From Costus lasius (lineage: Eukaryota > Streptophyta > Magnoliopsida > Zingiberales > Costaceae), in the NCBI GenBank assembly GCA_027563935.2, contig CM050449.1, positions 57,801,949-57,865,948 on the forward strand: 64,000 nt of DNA. Reading direction: 5' to 3'. Shown one piece after another: positions 45,407-58,824 of the stretch. How positions within the stretch are numbered: the stretch's first letter is position 1; every line of letters begins with the position of its first letter. A program made the translations under genes and the position numbers. Below the pieces are notes generated by a model, which did no database searches, was not told the DNA's origin, and saw only the letters and a program-made list of their open reading frames with translations.

Positions 45407-48400
45407 TGTAACATCCCACATTCTTAACCCCAAACAAAGGGCACAATTCACAATTGATACAGGATGTTTCATATAAGATCGATCATATGCTAGGTAAAAC
45501 CGAGTTCAAGAAAACACGATCTGAAAAATTTCATAAATCCATACACACAAATTCACAAAACTCAAATCTCATAAATCTCGTAAGGGTACCTGCCACCACG
45601 CAATACTTGCACTAGACATATGCAAGTTACAGTTATATCAAAACCGATTACAATTCATAAAATCCATAAAGGTACCTGCCACCAGGCAATACTTGCACTA
45701 GACATATGCAAGTTACAGTTGTATCAAAACCGATTGCAAAAATACACATCAACTTCAATCTCAAAACAAATCCACAAAAATCGATTTTATAAACTGACTC
45801 CAAACACCGAAACCAGGCTGATGCCCGCGGTGCCACAAAAATCAAATTCATAAGACTGCCATAACTGGCAACATACTTCACATAGTTCACATGGTTCACA
45901 AAGTTCATATAACTCGTAGGGTTTAGCCACAACCGGCATCATAAGCATAAACACATTAAGGCCACAACCGGCATCATAAATTCAATAAGCATAATTCACA
46001 GCATCCATATAATGCTAACTGCGCCCCTGCTCTACACCTGAAAATAGTGAGGGGTGAGCTACACAGCCCAGTGAGTGGATAGTCTAATTGACCATCCATA
46101 ACATACTCTCAAAAACATATGCAGATTATTTTAAAAATCTTTAACAGGATATCATGTCAACACATAATAACAAATTCAATGCAAAAGTCATATAAGCAGT
46201 CAAATATACACACCAACATATAATAACCTCAAGTTCTGGAATTATACTCTAAACCAACCGAACACACATATTCTAAACCAACTAAACATACCAACACATT
46301 TTTAACCTAGTTGTCCAGCATATTCACAAAGTGACCAATATGGTCTAACCCGGCTTGGCCAAAGCACTGGGAGCTGCAAATCACATGCAACACAAACATG
46401 GACAGTGAATAGAATCAAGAGGTGGCCCCCGCCTGGTCAAGACGTGGCACGTTGGTCTATCACGCCATAACATAAAACGAGAATGAAGACATCAAGAGGT
46501 GGCCCCTGTCTGATCAGGACATGGCACTTTGGGTCTTATATCATTCCCAACACATAAAACGAGAATGATGACATCAAGAGGTGGCCCCTGTCTGATCAAG
46601 ACATGGCACTTTGGGTCTTATATCATTCCCAACACATAAGAGAGTAATGACATCAAGAGGTGGCCCCTGTCTGACCAAGACATGGCACTTTGGGTCAAAA
46701 CCCGTTCTCCCAAAAGGTTACTACTGGACAACAGACATATCTTATTTCATATTTCACAAAGGTGGACATATTTCACAAAGGTGGACTCCTAAGTGTAAAC
46801 TAGACTCTAGGATAGTCATCACACAAATCATATCGGGCAGGCTGAACATCAACCCCCATCACAATAATCATAATAGGCAGGCTGATCATCAACCCCCTCA
46901 CATATCACAATACAGGGTTGAAATTCAAACCCTTAACATATCACATAAGGACTATCCCCTTGAGTTCATAGTTACACCTAGCCTTAGTCCTAACCATCAC
47001 ATAACCACCTAATTTTCCAAATTCACATAATCCATAATTTTCCAAATTCACAAAACCCATCACATAACATAGAAAATCACATAACATAGTGTAGTCCTTA
47101 AATTTCAGGCTGGTCAGTTCAGTGTAGTTTTGCTAAATTATCACCCAATGTTCTCAAACATGAATACATGGTCTTAATTAAATAAACATGAGTTTTATAA
47201 CATAACATTGCATTCATAAAATTAAATCATCACCCAATGTCCTCAAGCATTCATAAAATTACATAAAACTAAACCATATGTCCATATAATTTTACACATT
47301 ATTCCATGTAACTACAAACATCAAAATTCAGTTTTCACAAACAATTAACATAAATTTCATACTAATAAAGCACTGATTTAATATTACCAAAATCACATAC
47401 AATAAGTACCCTAAATTCGGTTTTCATGGAAACATGCCTCACATTCGGTTTTCATGAAAAATCCCCTAAACTATGTTTTCATGGAGAATTATCAAGATTC
47501 AATTCACATGTAAACATGTTAACCACAATATCAAAATTAAAATCAAGTTTCGGTTTTTCAGAAATAAATAGCACAAATTCGCTTCTTAGCATGATAAAAC
47601 TTTCCAACTTAAATTAAACCCCTAGTTAACAAAAATCTCATGAAGACATATCCTTAAATTCGATTTTCCATAACAAACATACCATTGTAACTTTCGGTTT
47701 ATAACAAAAATAAGACTTGAATTTTCGGTTTTTACATTACAAATTTCTAATCCATCTAAAGCATCAAATAACACAACCCAATTGATAGGAATCAAAAAGA
47801 CACACCACTCACCTTGAAACTTAGGTTAAAATCCCCTCAACAAAATCGTTCAAAGCCTTTGAAATTCTTCTAGGAAGACGCCAAAGAAACTCCACCACCC
47901 ACTCAAGAACTTCGGCCAAGGGAAGAAGATGAAGGAAGAACACCAAAAATCGTCTCCAAGCTTTCCAAGAGTCGCCAATTTCTTCCAAGCCGCCACCTTA
48001 ATTTTCTCAAGACTCCAAAATCGCCAATAATCTCACCCTAGTCGAATTTACCACTTAAACTTTGGGTTTCTAAATTTTAAACCCTTCAACCCATTAATTC
48101 CAATAGGTTTAACCCACTTAACTAATAATTTCGAATTTTCAAACCCAATTAGCTAATTCGAATTTTTATTCCAATATCCCATAGTTAACCAATTAATTTA
48201 ATTAACTTATCCAATAACCAATTACTTAACCGAAAATCCAATAAGGATTTAAGTTAACATCCAATAAGGATTAAATTAATTAACCAATAAGGTCTAATTA
48301 ATTAACCAATAAGTTCTAATTAATTAACTCACAATTTACAACCATAAATCCTAATTAATTTAACATGAACAACCAATAATAATTTATCATAAAATATCAG

Positions 48401-48633
48401 CCAACAAACAAATAAATACTCTTTAATTAATTTACAATAAATTAACAACCAAATAACCTCAAATCAATTAATTACAAATTAACAATCAATAAGCCAATTA
48501 ATTAGCACCCAACAATTTTATTTAAATCATAATACAATATCACAGCTAATGATTTTATTTAAATCCAAATAATTTATCATAATTTATCATAGAAAATAAT
48601 GCTTACCAGAACTTAAGATCCTTGGATCTTACA
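45407..48633 (-). repeat. 3' LTR of element F
   Basis: The reverse complement runs TGTAAGATCC ... GGATGTTACA. Four imperfect 77-82-bp tandem units beginning AAGAGGTGGCCC at 46417, 46494, 46576 and 46655 (plus-strand reading) are related to the 76-bp units of E. The right half (48000-48600) is very A/T rich with many AATTAATT-type words. Confidence 0.93.
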
Positions 48634-48652
48634 TTCCTCCCTCCTTATAAAG
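48634..48652 (-). other. Polypurine tract of element F
   Basis: On the minus strand AAGGAGGGAGGAA sits between the gag-pol stop and the 3' LTR. Confidence 0.85.
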
Positions 48653-48662
48653 CTTTAGTCCT

Positions 48663-51600
48663 CTAAAGCTCAGCATCCATATCATCAAAAAGGTAAGCAT
48701 AATTTTTCCTCATATCAGCTTCAGTCTCCCAAGTCGCTTCTTCAACTGATTGATTTCCCCAGATAACCTTTACCAAAGGTATAGTCTTGTTCCTCAGAAC
48801 TTTATCCTTTCTATCCACAATCCGGAGAGGTCTTTCCTCAAAAGTCAAGTCACTCTGAATCTGAAGAGGTTCCAACTCCAACACATGAGATGGATCAGGA
48901 TGATATTTCCTCAAAGCAGAGACATGGAATACATTATGCACATGATCCATAGCAGGAGGTAAAGCTAAACGGTAAGCTACTGGACCAACTCTCTCAATAA
49001 TATCAAAAGGGCCTACAAACCTAGGGCTCAACTTTCCCTTTTTGCCAAATCTCATAACACCCTTAGTAGGCGACACCTTCAAGAACACATGGTCTCCTAC
49101 CATAAACTCCAAAGGACGACGACGGTCATCAGCATAACTCTTCTGTCTGTCCCGAGCAATCTTCAGCTTATCCTGAATTTCTCTGACCTTATCAGTAGTC
49201 TCCTGTACTGCATCAGATCTCAAAATTATCCTGTCCCCAGTTTCCTCCCAACACAAGGGAGTCCTACACCTTCTTCCATACAAAGCCTCATAAGGAGCCA
49301 TCTGAATACTGGAGTGGAAACTATTATTATAAGTGAACTCTATCAAAGATAGATCCCGGTTCCACTCAGAACTCCAATCAACCACATAAGCTCTCAACAA
49401 ATCCTCTAGAGTCTGTATAGTACGCTCCGTCTGGCCATCAGACTGAGGATGGTATGCTGTACTAAAACTCAACTTAGTACCCAAACCTTCCTGTAAGCTC
49501 TTCCAAAATCTGGACAAAAACCGAGAGTCCCTATCAGACACAATATCAACTGGCACTCCATGCAGTCTGACTACCTCATCAATATACAATCTAGCCAGTC
49601 TCTCTAAAGAATAAGTCATCTTGATTGGAAGAAAATGGGCTGATTTAGTGAGTCTATCAACAATCACCCAAATAGCATCATGACCCAATCTGGTTCTAGG
49701 CAAACCACACACAAAATCCATACTGATGCATTCCCACTTCCACTCAGGAATAGGAAGGGGCTGCAACAAACCACCAGGCTTTTGATGTTCAGCCTTTATA
49801 GTCTGACAGGTCAAACACCTAGAGACAAAATCAAGCACTTCTTTCTTCATACCCGGCCACCAAAAATTTTTCTTGAGGTCCTGATACATCTTAGTCACGC
49901 CAGGATGTAGAGAATATTTGGAGTTATGGCTGTCCTCCAATATTTCTTTCCTCAAGCTTGGTTCCTCAGGGACACATACCCTTCCACGAAACCGCAGAAT
50001 ACCATCATCAGACAGGCTAAAATCCTGAACTGCGCCATCAACCAGATTATCCCTGATCTGAACTAATTTTGGATCTACAGACTGTTGATCTCTGATCTTC
50101 TGCAACAAAGCAGACTGTACTCTGAGAAAAGCCACATAACCAGTCTGAACTCTAGGAGAAATGCTGATCCTGAGATCTCTGAACTCCTGCAGTAACTGCC
50201 ACTCACTGACCCGCAGTGCAGCTACTGAAGTAACTGGATGTCTGCTCAGTGCATCCGCTACTACATTGGCCTTTCCAGCCTGATACTGAATAGAGAAGTT
50301 ATAATCTTTGATCAACTCCATCCATCTCCTCTGTCTCATGTTCAACTCCTTCTGAGTGAAGATATACTTAAGACTCTGGTGATCAGTAAACAGATCAAAC
50401 TCTTGACCCAACAAATAATGACGCCATATCTTCAAAGCAAAGACTACGGCCGCCAACTCTAAATCATGAGTAGGGTAGTTCAGTTCATATACTTTCAATT
50501 GTCTCGAGGCATAGGCTACCACAGAACCCTTCTGCATCAAGACACAACCCAACCCTTTGCCTGAAGCATCTGTATAAACAGTAAACCTTTCCCCATCACT
50601 AGGAATAATGAGGATCGGTGTACTAGTCAACCTTCTCTTCAGCTCCTGAAAGCTCTCTTCACACTTATCATCCCAAATAAACTTGGCTTCCTTTCTGGTC
50701 AATTTAGTTAAAGGACTCGTCAGCTTGGAGAATCCCTCAACAAATCTCCGGTAATAACCTGCCAAACCCAGAAAACTCCTGATCTCAGTAGCACTAGTCG
50801 GTCTTCCCCAATCAAGAATGGCTTGCACTTTAACTGGATCCACAGACACCCCCTGACCAGAAATCACATGTCCAAGAAAACTGATCTTCTCTAGCCAGAA
50901 CTCACACTTACTAGCCTTGGCATATAACCGATTCTTCCTCAGAATCTCCAGTACTCTGCGCAAATCACTGACATGATCTGAGGTAGTCTGAGAGTACACC
51001 AATATATCGTCTATAAAGACCACCACACAAGAGTCAAGCAACTCATGGAATACCCTGTTCATCAAATCCATGAAGACAGCAGGTGCATTTGTCAGTCCAA
51101 AAGGCATAACTAAAAATTTGAAATGCCCATACCTGGTCCTGAAAGCAGTCTTAAATATATCCTCATCCTTGACTCTAAGTTGATAATACCCTGATCTCAG
51201 ATCAATCTTAGAGAACACTGTAGCTCCCTGTAATTGATCAAATAGATCATCAATTCTGGGAAGAGGATACTTATTCTTGATGGTCACTTGGTTAAGCTGC
51301 CTGTAGTCTATACACATCCTCAGGGTTCCATCTTTCTTCTTTACAAACAACACTGGCGCTCCCCAAGGTGAAGCACTAGGCCGAATATACCCTTTCTCTA
51401 ACAATTCCTCCAGTTGTTTCTTAAGTTCGGCCAACTCTGAAGTAGCCATACGGTAAGGAGCTCTGGAGATAGGTGCCGTACCTGGCGCCAACTCAATGCC
51501 AAACTCCACTTCTCTAACTGGTGGCAAACCTGAAAATTCCTCAGAGAATACATCAGGAAATTCTTTCACCACCGCCATCTGAGTCAAATCAGAAGTAGAA

Positions 51601-53267
51601 TCCTCTTGCACCTTAACATGTGCAAGATACCCCTTGCATCCACTAGCAAGTAACTTCCTGGCCTGCAGGAAAGATATCACATGTGGTCCTTGGTCTGACA
51701 CTAGACCTCTCACAAAAATCCGATTCCCATCAAGCATATTCAAAGTGATCACTTTCTCAAAGCAATCCACAGAGGCATGATGTGAAGACAACCAATCCAT
51801 TCCTAGGATGACATCATAATCTTGCATGTTTAAGAGGATTAGATCTACCAGAAACTCATAACCCTCTACATGTACTACACAGTCAGTACAAATAGTATCT
51901 GTAGATAACGACTTTCCTAAGGGAGTACTCACAGACACAGCATAGTTCATCACCTTAGGTATCACAGGTAAACATGCAGCAAACTTAACAGATACAAAAG
52001 ATAAATTTGCACCAGGGTCAAATAATATGCGAGCTAACTGATCAAATACAAATAATGTACCTTCCACAACGGATCGGGAAGCTCGTGTATCCTTCTCAGC
52101 CACAGCATACACTCGGGTCTGGACTGTAGGCTTATCTGCGCCTCTAGGCTGTATCTCAGGTTCTTTGCAGTCCTTAGCCATATGCCCTGGTTTCTTACAC
52201 CTGAAGCATACACCATTCTTCCTATGACAGTCTTTCACCAGATGTCCCCTGAGCCCACAATAACTGCAAGTCCCGTTCTCAGTGTTACTGTTTCTTACAT
52301 CCCTGGCACCCCTGAACTGTTGCAGTGCATCCCTGGACTGCTGTGGTGCCTTGTAAGAGTAAGGCCTATACCTGCTCTTCTTGTAATCCTTATGCCTAGG
52401 GTACTTCTTACCCTTGCCGCCACTGCCATACTGAGGAACCGCCGCCTCAGCTGCAGGAACCACTGCCTCGGCAACATGAGAATTCCTCTCAGCTATGTAT
52501 CTCTCAATGGTACGTGCTCGCCCAACAGTCTCAACATAGGTCTCCAAATGTTGAGCACCAACCTGCTCTCTAATGTCCCATCTGAGACCTCTGAGAAACT
52601 TAGTAGCTCTCCTCTTTTCAGTGTTTATCAGATGAGGAGCATACTTTCCCAATTTCGTGAACTGTAGCTCATACTGGTCCACTGTCATATCACCCTGCTC
52701 CAGGTGAATAAATGCCACCTCTCGGTCCTCTACCAAGCTATCTGGAAAATACTTCTCATTAAATTGAGATAGGAAGTAAGGCCAATCTACTGTCTCCTGT
52801 CTTTCTGCTGCTAGTCTCACAACTCCTTTCCACCACTCATCTGCGTCGCCACGCATCATATAGGTGGACAGACATAGCTTATCCTCATCTGAGCAGCGCA
52901 TAACTTGGAAAATCTTTTCCAAGACCAACTGCCAGTTCTCAGCAGTGCTGGATTCTGAGCCTCCATAAAATGAGCTAGGACCCAGTTTCTGGAATTCACT
53001 CACAAGTGAAGCATAGCGCCTGTGAGCGCCCTCCTGAGAGTCATCCCCCACTGCCCGAGTAGTAGTCTGGGGTCTCTCTCGAGTCAGCTGCTGCAAAAGC
53101 TGCTGTTGTGCTTCTTGGTGCTGAGTCTGCTGCTGCTGCAGCATCTGAGCTTGTCTCTCTATCATAGCACCTTGTTGCTGAACCATGCCAGTCAGAGCCT
53201 CAATAGTTCTCGTGAGGTTCGGGGTCTGCTCGCCCTCATCACTAGCATTTCCTCTGGTTCGCACCAT
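48663..53267 (-). CDS. Intact gypsy gag-pol polyprotein of element F
   Basis: 1534 aa in one frame, starting ATGGTGCGAACC at 53267. Order: Gln-rich N-terminus (28-65), Gag domain (about 85-260), two CCHC zinc knuckles (334-347 and 354-367), aspartic protease with DPGA at 417, RT (about 600-830; FIDDIL 751-756), RNase H (about 896-1010; D900), integrase (H1114, H1121, C1151, C1154; D1184, D1245, E1281, i.e. D,D35E), GPF motif 1419-1421 and a chromodomain-like tail (about 1480-1527). This order, with RT before integrase, is that of Ty3/gypsy, and the tail marks a chromovirus. All catalytic residues are present and there is no stop. The product would assemble particles, copy its RNA and integrate, probably into heterochromatin. 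Confidence 0.95.
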   Translation of the reverse strand: MVRTRGNASDEGEQTPNLTRTIEALTGMVQQQGAMIERQAQMLQQQQTQHQEAQQQLLQQLTRERPQTTTRAVGDDSQEGAHRRYASLVSEFQKLGPSSFYGGSESSTAENWQLVLEKIFQVMRCSDEDKLCLSTYMMRGDADEWWKGVVRLAAERQETVDWPYFLSQFNEKYFPDSLVEDREVAFIHLEQGDMTVDQYELQFTKLGKYAPHLINTEKRRATKFLRGLRWDIREQVGAQHLETYVETVGRARTIERYIAERNSHVAEAVVPAAEAAVPQYGSGGKGKKYPRHKDYKKSRYRPYSYKAPQQSRDALQQFRGARDVRNSNTENGTCSYCGLRGHLVKDCHRKNGVCFRCKKPGHMAKDCKEPEIQPRGADKPTVQTRVYAVAEKDTRASRSVVEGTLFVFDQLARILFDPGANLSFVSVKFAACLPVIPKVMNYAVSVSTPLGKSLSTDTICTDCVVHVEGYEFLVDLILLNMQDYDVILGMDWLSSHHASVDCFEKVITLNMLDGNRIFVRGLVSDQGPHVISFLQARKLLASGCKGYLAHVKVQEDSTSDLTQMAVVKEFPDVFSEEFSGLPPVREVEFGIELAPGTAPISRAPYRMATSELAELKKQLEELLEKGYIRPSASPWGAPVLFVKKKDGTLRMCIDYRQLNQVTIKNKYPLPRIDDLFDQLQGATVFSKIDLRSGYYQLRVKDEDIFKTAFRTRYGHFKFLVMPFGLTNAPAVFMDLMNRVFHELLDSCVVVFIDDILVYSQTTSDHVSDLRRVLEILRKNRLYAKASKCEFWLEKISFLGHVISGQGVSVDPVKVQAILDWGRPTSATEIRSFLGLAGYYRRFVEGFSKLTSPLTKLTRKEAKFIWDDKCEESFQELKRRLTSTPILIIPSDGERFTVYTDASGKGLGCVLMQKGSVVAYASRQLKVYELNYPTHDLELAAVVFALKIWRHYLLGQEFDLFTDHQSLKYIFTQKELNMRQRRWMELIKDYNFSIQYQAGKANVVADALSRHPVTSVAALRVSEWQLLQEFRDLRISISPRVQTGYVAFLRVQSALLQKIRDQQSVDPKLVQIRDNLVDGAVQDFSLSDDGILRFRGRVCVPEEPSLRKEILEDSHNSKYSLHPGVTKMYQDLKKNFWWPGMKKEVLDFVSRCLTCQTIKAEHQKPGGLLQPLPIPEWKWECISMDFVCGLPRTRLGHDAIWVIVDRLTKSAHFLPIKMTYSLERLARLYIDEVVRLHGVPVDIVSDRDSRFLSRFWKSLQEGLGTKLSFSTAYHPQSDGQTERTIQTLEDLLRAYVVDWSSEWNRDLSLIEFTYNNSFHSSIQMAPYEALYGRRCRTPLCWEETGDRIILRSDAVQETTDKVREIQDKLKIARDRQKSYADDRRRPLEFMVGDHVFLKVSPTKGVMRFGKKGKLSPRFVGPFDIIERVGPVAYRLALPPAMDHVHNVFHVSALRKYHPDPSHVLELEPLQIQSDLTFEERPLRIVDRKDKVLRNKTIPLVKVIWGNQSVEEATWETEADMRKNYAYLFDDMDAEL

Positions 53268-53393
53268 CTTAAATGCCTACACACGCATATCATAGTCACA
53301 CACATATCATAGTCAGGCAAACAATCATAAACCTATTAGGTGTCTAGCAATACACAAACATGTTTTCCCCCAAACTAAGTTTTAGCTAGCCAA

Positions 53394-53407
53394 CTGCTCT
53401 AATACCA
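53394..53407 (-). other. Primer binding site of element F
   Basis: TGGTATTAGAGCAG on the minus strand, three bases from the 5' LTR. It matches initiator-Met tRNA except for one T in place of C and the last bases. Confidence 0.8.
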
Positions 53408-53410
53408 TTC

Positions 53411-56400
53411 TGTAACATCCCACATTCTTAACCCCAAACAAAGGGCACAATTCACAATTGATACAGGATGTTTCATATAAGATCGATCATATGCTAGGTA
53501 AAACCGAGTTCAAGAAAACACGATCTGAAAAATTTCATAAATCCATACACACAAATTCACAAAACTCAAATCTCATAAATCTCGTAAGGGTACCTGCCAC
53601 CACGCAATACTTGCACTAGACATATGCAAGTTACAGTTATATCAAAACCGATTACAATTCATAAAATCCATAAAGGTACCTGCCACCAGGCAATACTTGC
53701 ACTAGACATATGCAAGTTACAGTTGTATCAAAACCGATTGCAAAAATACACATCAACTTCAATCTCAAAACAAATCCACAAAAATCGATTTTATAAACTG
53801 ACTCCAAACACCGAAACCAGGCTGATGCCCGCGGTGCCACAAAAATCAAATTCATAAGACTGCCATAACTGGCAACATACTTCACATAGTTCACATGGTT
53901 CACAAAGTTCATATAACTCGTAGGGTTTAGCCACAACCGGCATCATAAGCATAAACACATTAAGGCCACAACCGGCATCATAAATTCAATAAGCATAATT
54001 CACAGCATCCATATAATGCTAACTGCGCCCCTGCTCTACACCTGAAAATAGTGAGGGGTGAGCTACACAGCCCAGTGAGTGGATAGTCTAATTGACCATC
54101 CATAACATACTCTCAAAAACATATGCAGATTATTTTAAAAATCTTTAACAGGATATCATGTCAACACATAATAACAAATTCAATGCAAAAGTCATATAAG
54201 CAGTCAAATATACACACCAACATATAATAACCTCAAGTTCTGGAATTATACTCTAAACCAACCGAACACACATATTCTAAACCAACTAAACATACCAACA
54301 CATTTTTAACCTAGTTGTCCAGCATATTCACAAAGTGACCAATATGGTCTAACCCGGCTTGGCCAAAGCACTGGGAGCTGCAAATCACATGCAACACAAA
54401 CATGGACAGTGAATAGAATCAAGAGGTGGCCCCCGCCTGGTCAAGACGTGGCACGTTGGTCTATCACGCCATAACATAAAACGAGAATGAAGACATCAAG
54501 AGGTGGCCCCTGTCTGATCAGGACATGGCACTTTGGGTCTTATATCATTCCCAACACATAAAACGAGAATGATGACATCAAGAGGTGGCCCCTGTCTGAT
54601 CAAGACATGGCACTTTGGGTCTTATATCATTCCCAACACATAAGAGAGTAATGACATCAAGAGGTGGCCCCTGTCTGACCAAGACATGGCACTTTGGGTC
54701 AAAACCCGTTCTCCCAAAAGGTTACTACTGGACAACAGACATATCTTATTTCATATTTCACAAAGGTGGACATATTTCACAAAGGTGGACTCCTAAGTGT
54801 AAACTAGACTCTAGGATAGTCATCACACAAATCATATCGGGCAGGCTGAACATCAACCCCCATCACAATAATCATAATAGGCAGGCTGATCATCAACCCC
54901 CTCACATATCACAATACAGGGTTGAAATTCAAACCCTTAACATATCACATAAGGACTATCCCCTTGAGTTCATAGTTACACCTAGCCTTAGTCCTAACCA
55001 TCACATAACCACCTAATTTTCCAAATTCACATAATCCATAATTTTCCAAATTCACAAAACCCATCACATAACATAGAAAATCACATAACATAGTGTAGTC
55101 CTTAAATTTCAGGCTGGTCAGTTCAGTGTAGTTTTGCTAAATTATCACCCAATGTTCTCAAACATGAATACATGGTCTTAATTAAATAAACATGAGTTTT
55201 ATAACATAACATTGCATTCATAAAATTAAATCATCACCCAATGTCCTCAAGCATTCATAAAATTACATAAAACTAAACCATATGTCCATATAATTTTACA
55301 CATTATTCCATGTAACTACAAACATCAAAATTCAGTTTTCACAAACAATTAACATAAATTTCATACTAATAAAGCACTGATTTAATATTACCAAAATCAC
55401 ATACAATAAGTACCCTAAATTCGGTTTTCATGGAAACATGCCTCACATTCGGTTTTCATGAAAAATCCCCTAAACTATGTTTTCATGGAGAATTATCAAG
55501 ATTCAATTCACATGTAAACATGTTAACCACAATATCAAAATTAAAATCAAGTTTCGGTTTTTCAGAAATAAATAGCACAAATTCGCTTCTTAGCATGATA
55601 AAACTTTCCAACTTAAATTAAACCCCTAGTTAACAAAAATCTCATGAAGACATATCCTTAAATTCGATTTTCCATAACAAACATACCATTGTAACTTTCG
55701 GTTTATAACAAAAATAAGACTTGAATTTTCGGTTTTTACATTACAAATTTCTAATCCATCTAAAGCATCAAATAACACAACCCAATTGATAGGATTCAAA
55801 AAGACACACCACTCACCTTGAAACTTAGGTTAAAATCCCCTCAACAAAATCGTTCAAAGCCTTTGAAATTCTTCTAGGAAGACGCCAAAGAAACTCCACC
55901 ACCCACTCAAGAACTTCGGCCAAGGGAAGAAGATGAAGGAAGAACACCAAAAATCGTCTCCAAGCTTTCCAAGAGTCGCCAATTTCTTCCAAGCCGCCAC
56001 CTTAATTTTCTCAAGACTCCAAAATCGCCAATAATCTCACCCTAGTCGAATTTACCACTTAAACTTTGGGTTTCTAAATTTTAAACCCTTCAACCCATTA
56101 ATTCCAATAGGTTTAACCCACTTAACTAATAATTTCGAATTTTCAAACCCAATTAGCTAATTCGAATTTTTATTCCAATATCCCATAGTTAACCAATTAA
56201 TTTAATTAACTTATCCAATAACCAATTACTTAACCGAAAATCCAATAAGGATTTAAGTTAACATCCAATAAGGATTAAATTAATTAACCAATAAGGTCTA
56301 ATTAATTAACCAATAAGTTCTAATTAATTAACTCACAATTTACAACCATAAATCCTAATTAATTTAACATGAACAACCAATAATAATTTATCATAAAATA

Positions 56401-56637
56401 TCAGCCAACAAACAAATAAATACTCTTTAATTAATTTACAATAAATTAACAACCAAATAACCTCAAATCAATTAATTACAAATTAACAATCAATAAGCCA
56501 ATTAATTAGCACCCAACAATTTTATTTAAATCATAATACAATATCACAGCTAATGATTTTATTTAAATCCAAATAATTTATCATAATTTATCATAGAAAA
56601 TAATGCTTACCAGAACTTAAGATCCTTGGATCTTACA
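53411..56637 (-). repeat. 5' LTR of element F
   Basis: 3227 bp and nearly identical to the 3' LTR (offset 8004). Tandem units at about 54421-54704. It ends at CATCC of LTR3. Confidence 0.93.
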
Positions 56638-57131
56638 CATCCAGTGGCAAAGGGAAACATGTATGCCAAGTGAATTAGATTCACTCTTGTGCTATGGTTT
56701 GGGAGTAGTCTTGGAAGACTTTTTCCTTCATATTGGGAGACAGTGATGTGTTGCTAGATACCCCTCTCTGGTCGTGATAACGTAAGTTATCGTTACCGAC
56801 ATTGAAGGAAACCCTTAGGGTCGCAAAATTTGGTGATATGGCTTACTTATGTCAGATCGTGTGGACTAGAATTATTCTAGTTCATTTTAAAGGAATTTAA
56901 GCTCTGATTAAAAGTGAGATCTAGTCTAATCATGTTTGATTGATTAGGACATGTGATCGGTAAGCTTTGATCAGAGAATTGATGCTTGATCGTAAAGATC
57001 AGGGGTTCAATGTGATGTGTGGTTAGATCTTCTAAGAAGATTATAACCAGGGCTGGTTTGATTTGGTGCTTAAACCAAATTAAGATTGAACCGGTTCACT
57101 TGTGAACGCATGGTTCAATTTAAGAGGAGTT
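56638..57131 (+). repeat. LTR3, segment 4
   Basis: Resumes CATCCAGTGGCAAAGG and matches LTR1 1088-1580 and LTR2. Palindrome at 56776-56791. It ends at GAGTT (57127-57131), the left target duplication of element G. The rest of LTR3 lies outside the window. Confidence 0.9.
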
Positions 57132-58804
57132 TGAAAGTCCCCAAGGGGGGGCGAAACCCTTTGCATGCAGATATAAATCTATGCAAGGCGGAATCTAGGG
57201 TTTCCTAGGATCGCTAATATGACATATGATCAACTTGTATAGAATGCAAAACTTCTTACCAATGCCATTTCTTGGATGGCGACTTGGAAGCAGAGAGTCA
57301 TGCCGCTCTCCTCCAAAGTAGACGCACACAAATGAGATCGCTACCTCCTTGGCGTTCCTTGTGCTAGCAAAGATCTCCAAGAGTCCTGATCGCATGGAAG
57401 GGGATGGGATCAATTCCTGCTTGGCGTATCACTTTTCTCCTCCTTGGCGTGAGCCTTCTTCACCACACGAGAGAGCAAGTGGCGACAAGAGAAGAGGAGA
57501 GGCGAGAATAGAGACAAAATCCCTCAAACGTGAGGCGTGGTCTCAACTTGAGATCATGGCTTCTAAAAATAGCAAGCCACTTCTTCATGCGACCATGGGT
57601 TTACCCCAATCGCATTTTCCTCTTCCCTTTGAACCATGCGCTCACATAATGAGCCGGTTCATTTTGGTTTGGTTCAAAGACCAAATAAACCCAAGCATCT
57701 GGTCCAGATCACAATAAACCCTAAAGGTTCAAGATCCAACCGTTCATCTCTTGATGCTCCTGATCTCACCGATCTAGCATCAATTCTCTCGATCGAAGCT
57801 TACCGATCTCAAGCCCTAATCAATCAAACATGATCAGACCAGATCTCACTTACAATCAGAGATTAAATCCCTTTAAACTGAACCAAAACAATTCAGTCCA
57901 CACAATCTGACTTAAGTAAGCCATATCATCAAATTGTGCGACCCTAAGGGTTTCTTTTAAATGTCGGTAACGATAACTTACGTTATCACGATCAGTGAGG
58001 GGTATCTAGCAACACATCACTGTCTCTCGATATAAAGGAAAGAGTCTTCCAAGACTACACCCAAACCACAGCACAAGTGTGAATCCATTTCACTAGACAT
58101 ACAAGTTTCCTTTGCCACTGGATGTTCTTATTGGACAAGCGTGTCAAGCCTGTAGCTCCAATATGATGAGCATGATTAGATCAGATGAACATAGTCATCT
58201 GGGTATGGCCATACACTTTCTCAATCATCTCATCCAGGGGGCCCCATTAGAACATCACACTCCAAACTAGGAGATGGCAATCCTATGTCTATCACCAGCG
58301 CCCTAACATGACTCATGCTCACCATCCAAGATAGTCTATAACCATTATGTTTCAAATGATATCGAACTACCTCAAAACAATGCCAATCATCATTTAGAAA
58401 CACAAGTGATCTTAAGTCAGAGGAAGTATGCCACTTGTTCGCATACAAGGATTATTCACATTGTGACAAGCAATTGAACATCCTAGTAGGGTCTGTCCAG
58501 TACATCCAATGTACCCAAGAGTCTACATCTTATTCCATGCTCGAAGCATCCTATAAGATTAGAACACATATTAGTCTCAATCATATCAAGGTTGTCTCAT
58601 GTTCACCAAGATATCTCGACTAAGGACTATACTGCATGTCAGCATAGCTGAACATCATTGAGACATTATTCAGAAGTATACATATTGTAGCAGATAATGT
58701 AACAACCTGAATAACAACCATTGCCTTTATAAACATGAAGTTTATACATGATACTGATATAATCCCAAGGCCTCAAACATTAGCCTTAAGGGCATACCCC
58801 AACA
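57132..58804 (-). repeat. 3' LTR of element G
   Basis: 1673 bp; the reverse complement starts TGTTGGGGTATG and ends GGGGACTTTCA. Exon-like triplets ATG-GCA-TTG at 57260-57268 are followed by GTAAGA, the best donor match in the set. Palindrome at 57972-57987. Confidence 0.92.
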
Positions 58805-58824
58805 ATCTCCCACTTGCACTTAAT

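Larger units (their letters stand above)
45407..56637 (-). mobile_element. Ty3/gypsy chromovirus element F (Tekay/Del-like), minus strand, intact
   Basis: 11,231 bp, flanked by CATCC (45402-45406 and 56638-56642). Both LTRs are 3227 bp, and the only difference I found is A at 47791 versus T at 55795. The primer site, undamaged 1534-codon gag-pol and polypurine tract are all present. This is the only element in the window with no visible defect. Confidence 0.95.
414..57131 (+). mobile_element. Tandem copia complex A/C (LTR1-intA-LTR2-intC-LTR3) with nested insertions
   Basis: Three family-1 LTRs in the same orientation start at 414, 4748 and 24672 (start TGTTAGGGTATG, in LTR1 apparently mutated to TATTAGGG). 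They bracket two internal regions, A (1803-4747) and C (18919-24671). Each internal region ends with a polypurine tract next to the following LTR, so LTR2 serves both as the 3' LTR of A and the 5' LTR of C. A and C are nearly identical in their shared coding parts. LTR2 is interrupted by a solo LTR and element B, and LTR3 by elements D, E, F and G. The end of LTR3 lies past the window. The likely origin is unequal recombination between LTRs of neighbouring or sister copies. Confidence 0.8.

Noticed and set aside
45620..47617. Several identical frames of 63-133 codons in both F LTRs and similar ones in the E LTRs
   Set aside because: They mirror the LTR duplication and low-complexity sequence, with no domain or conservation between E and F.
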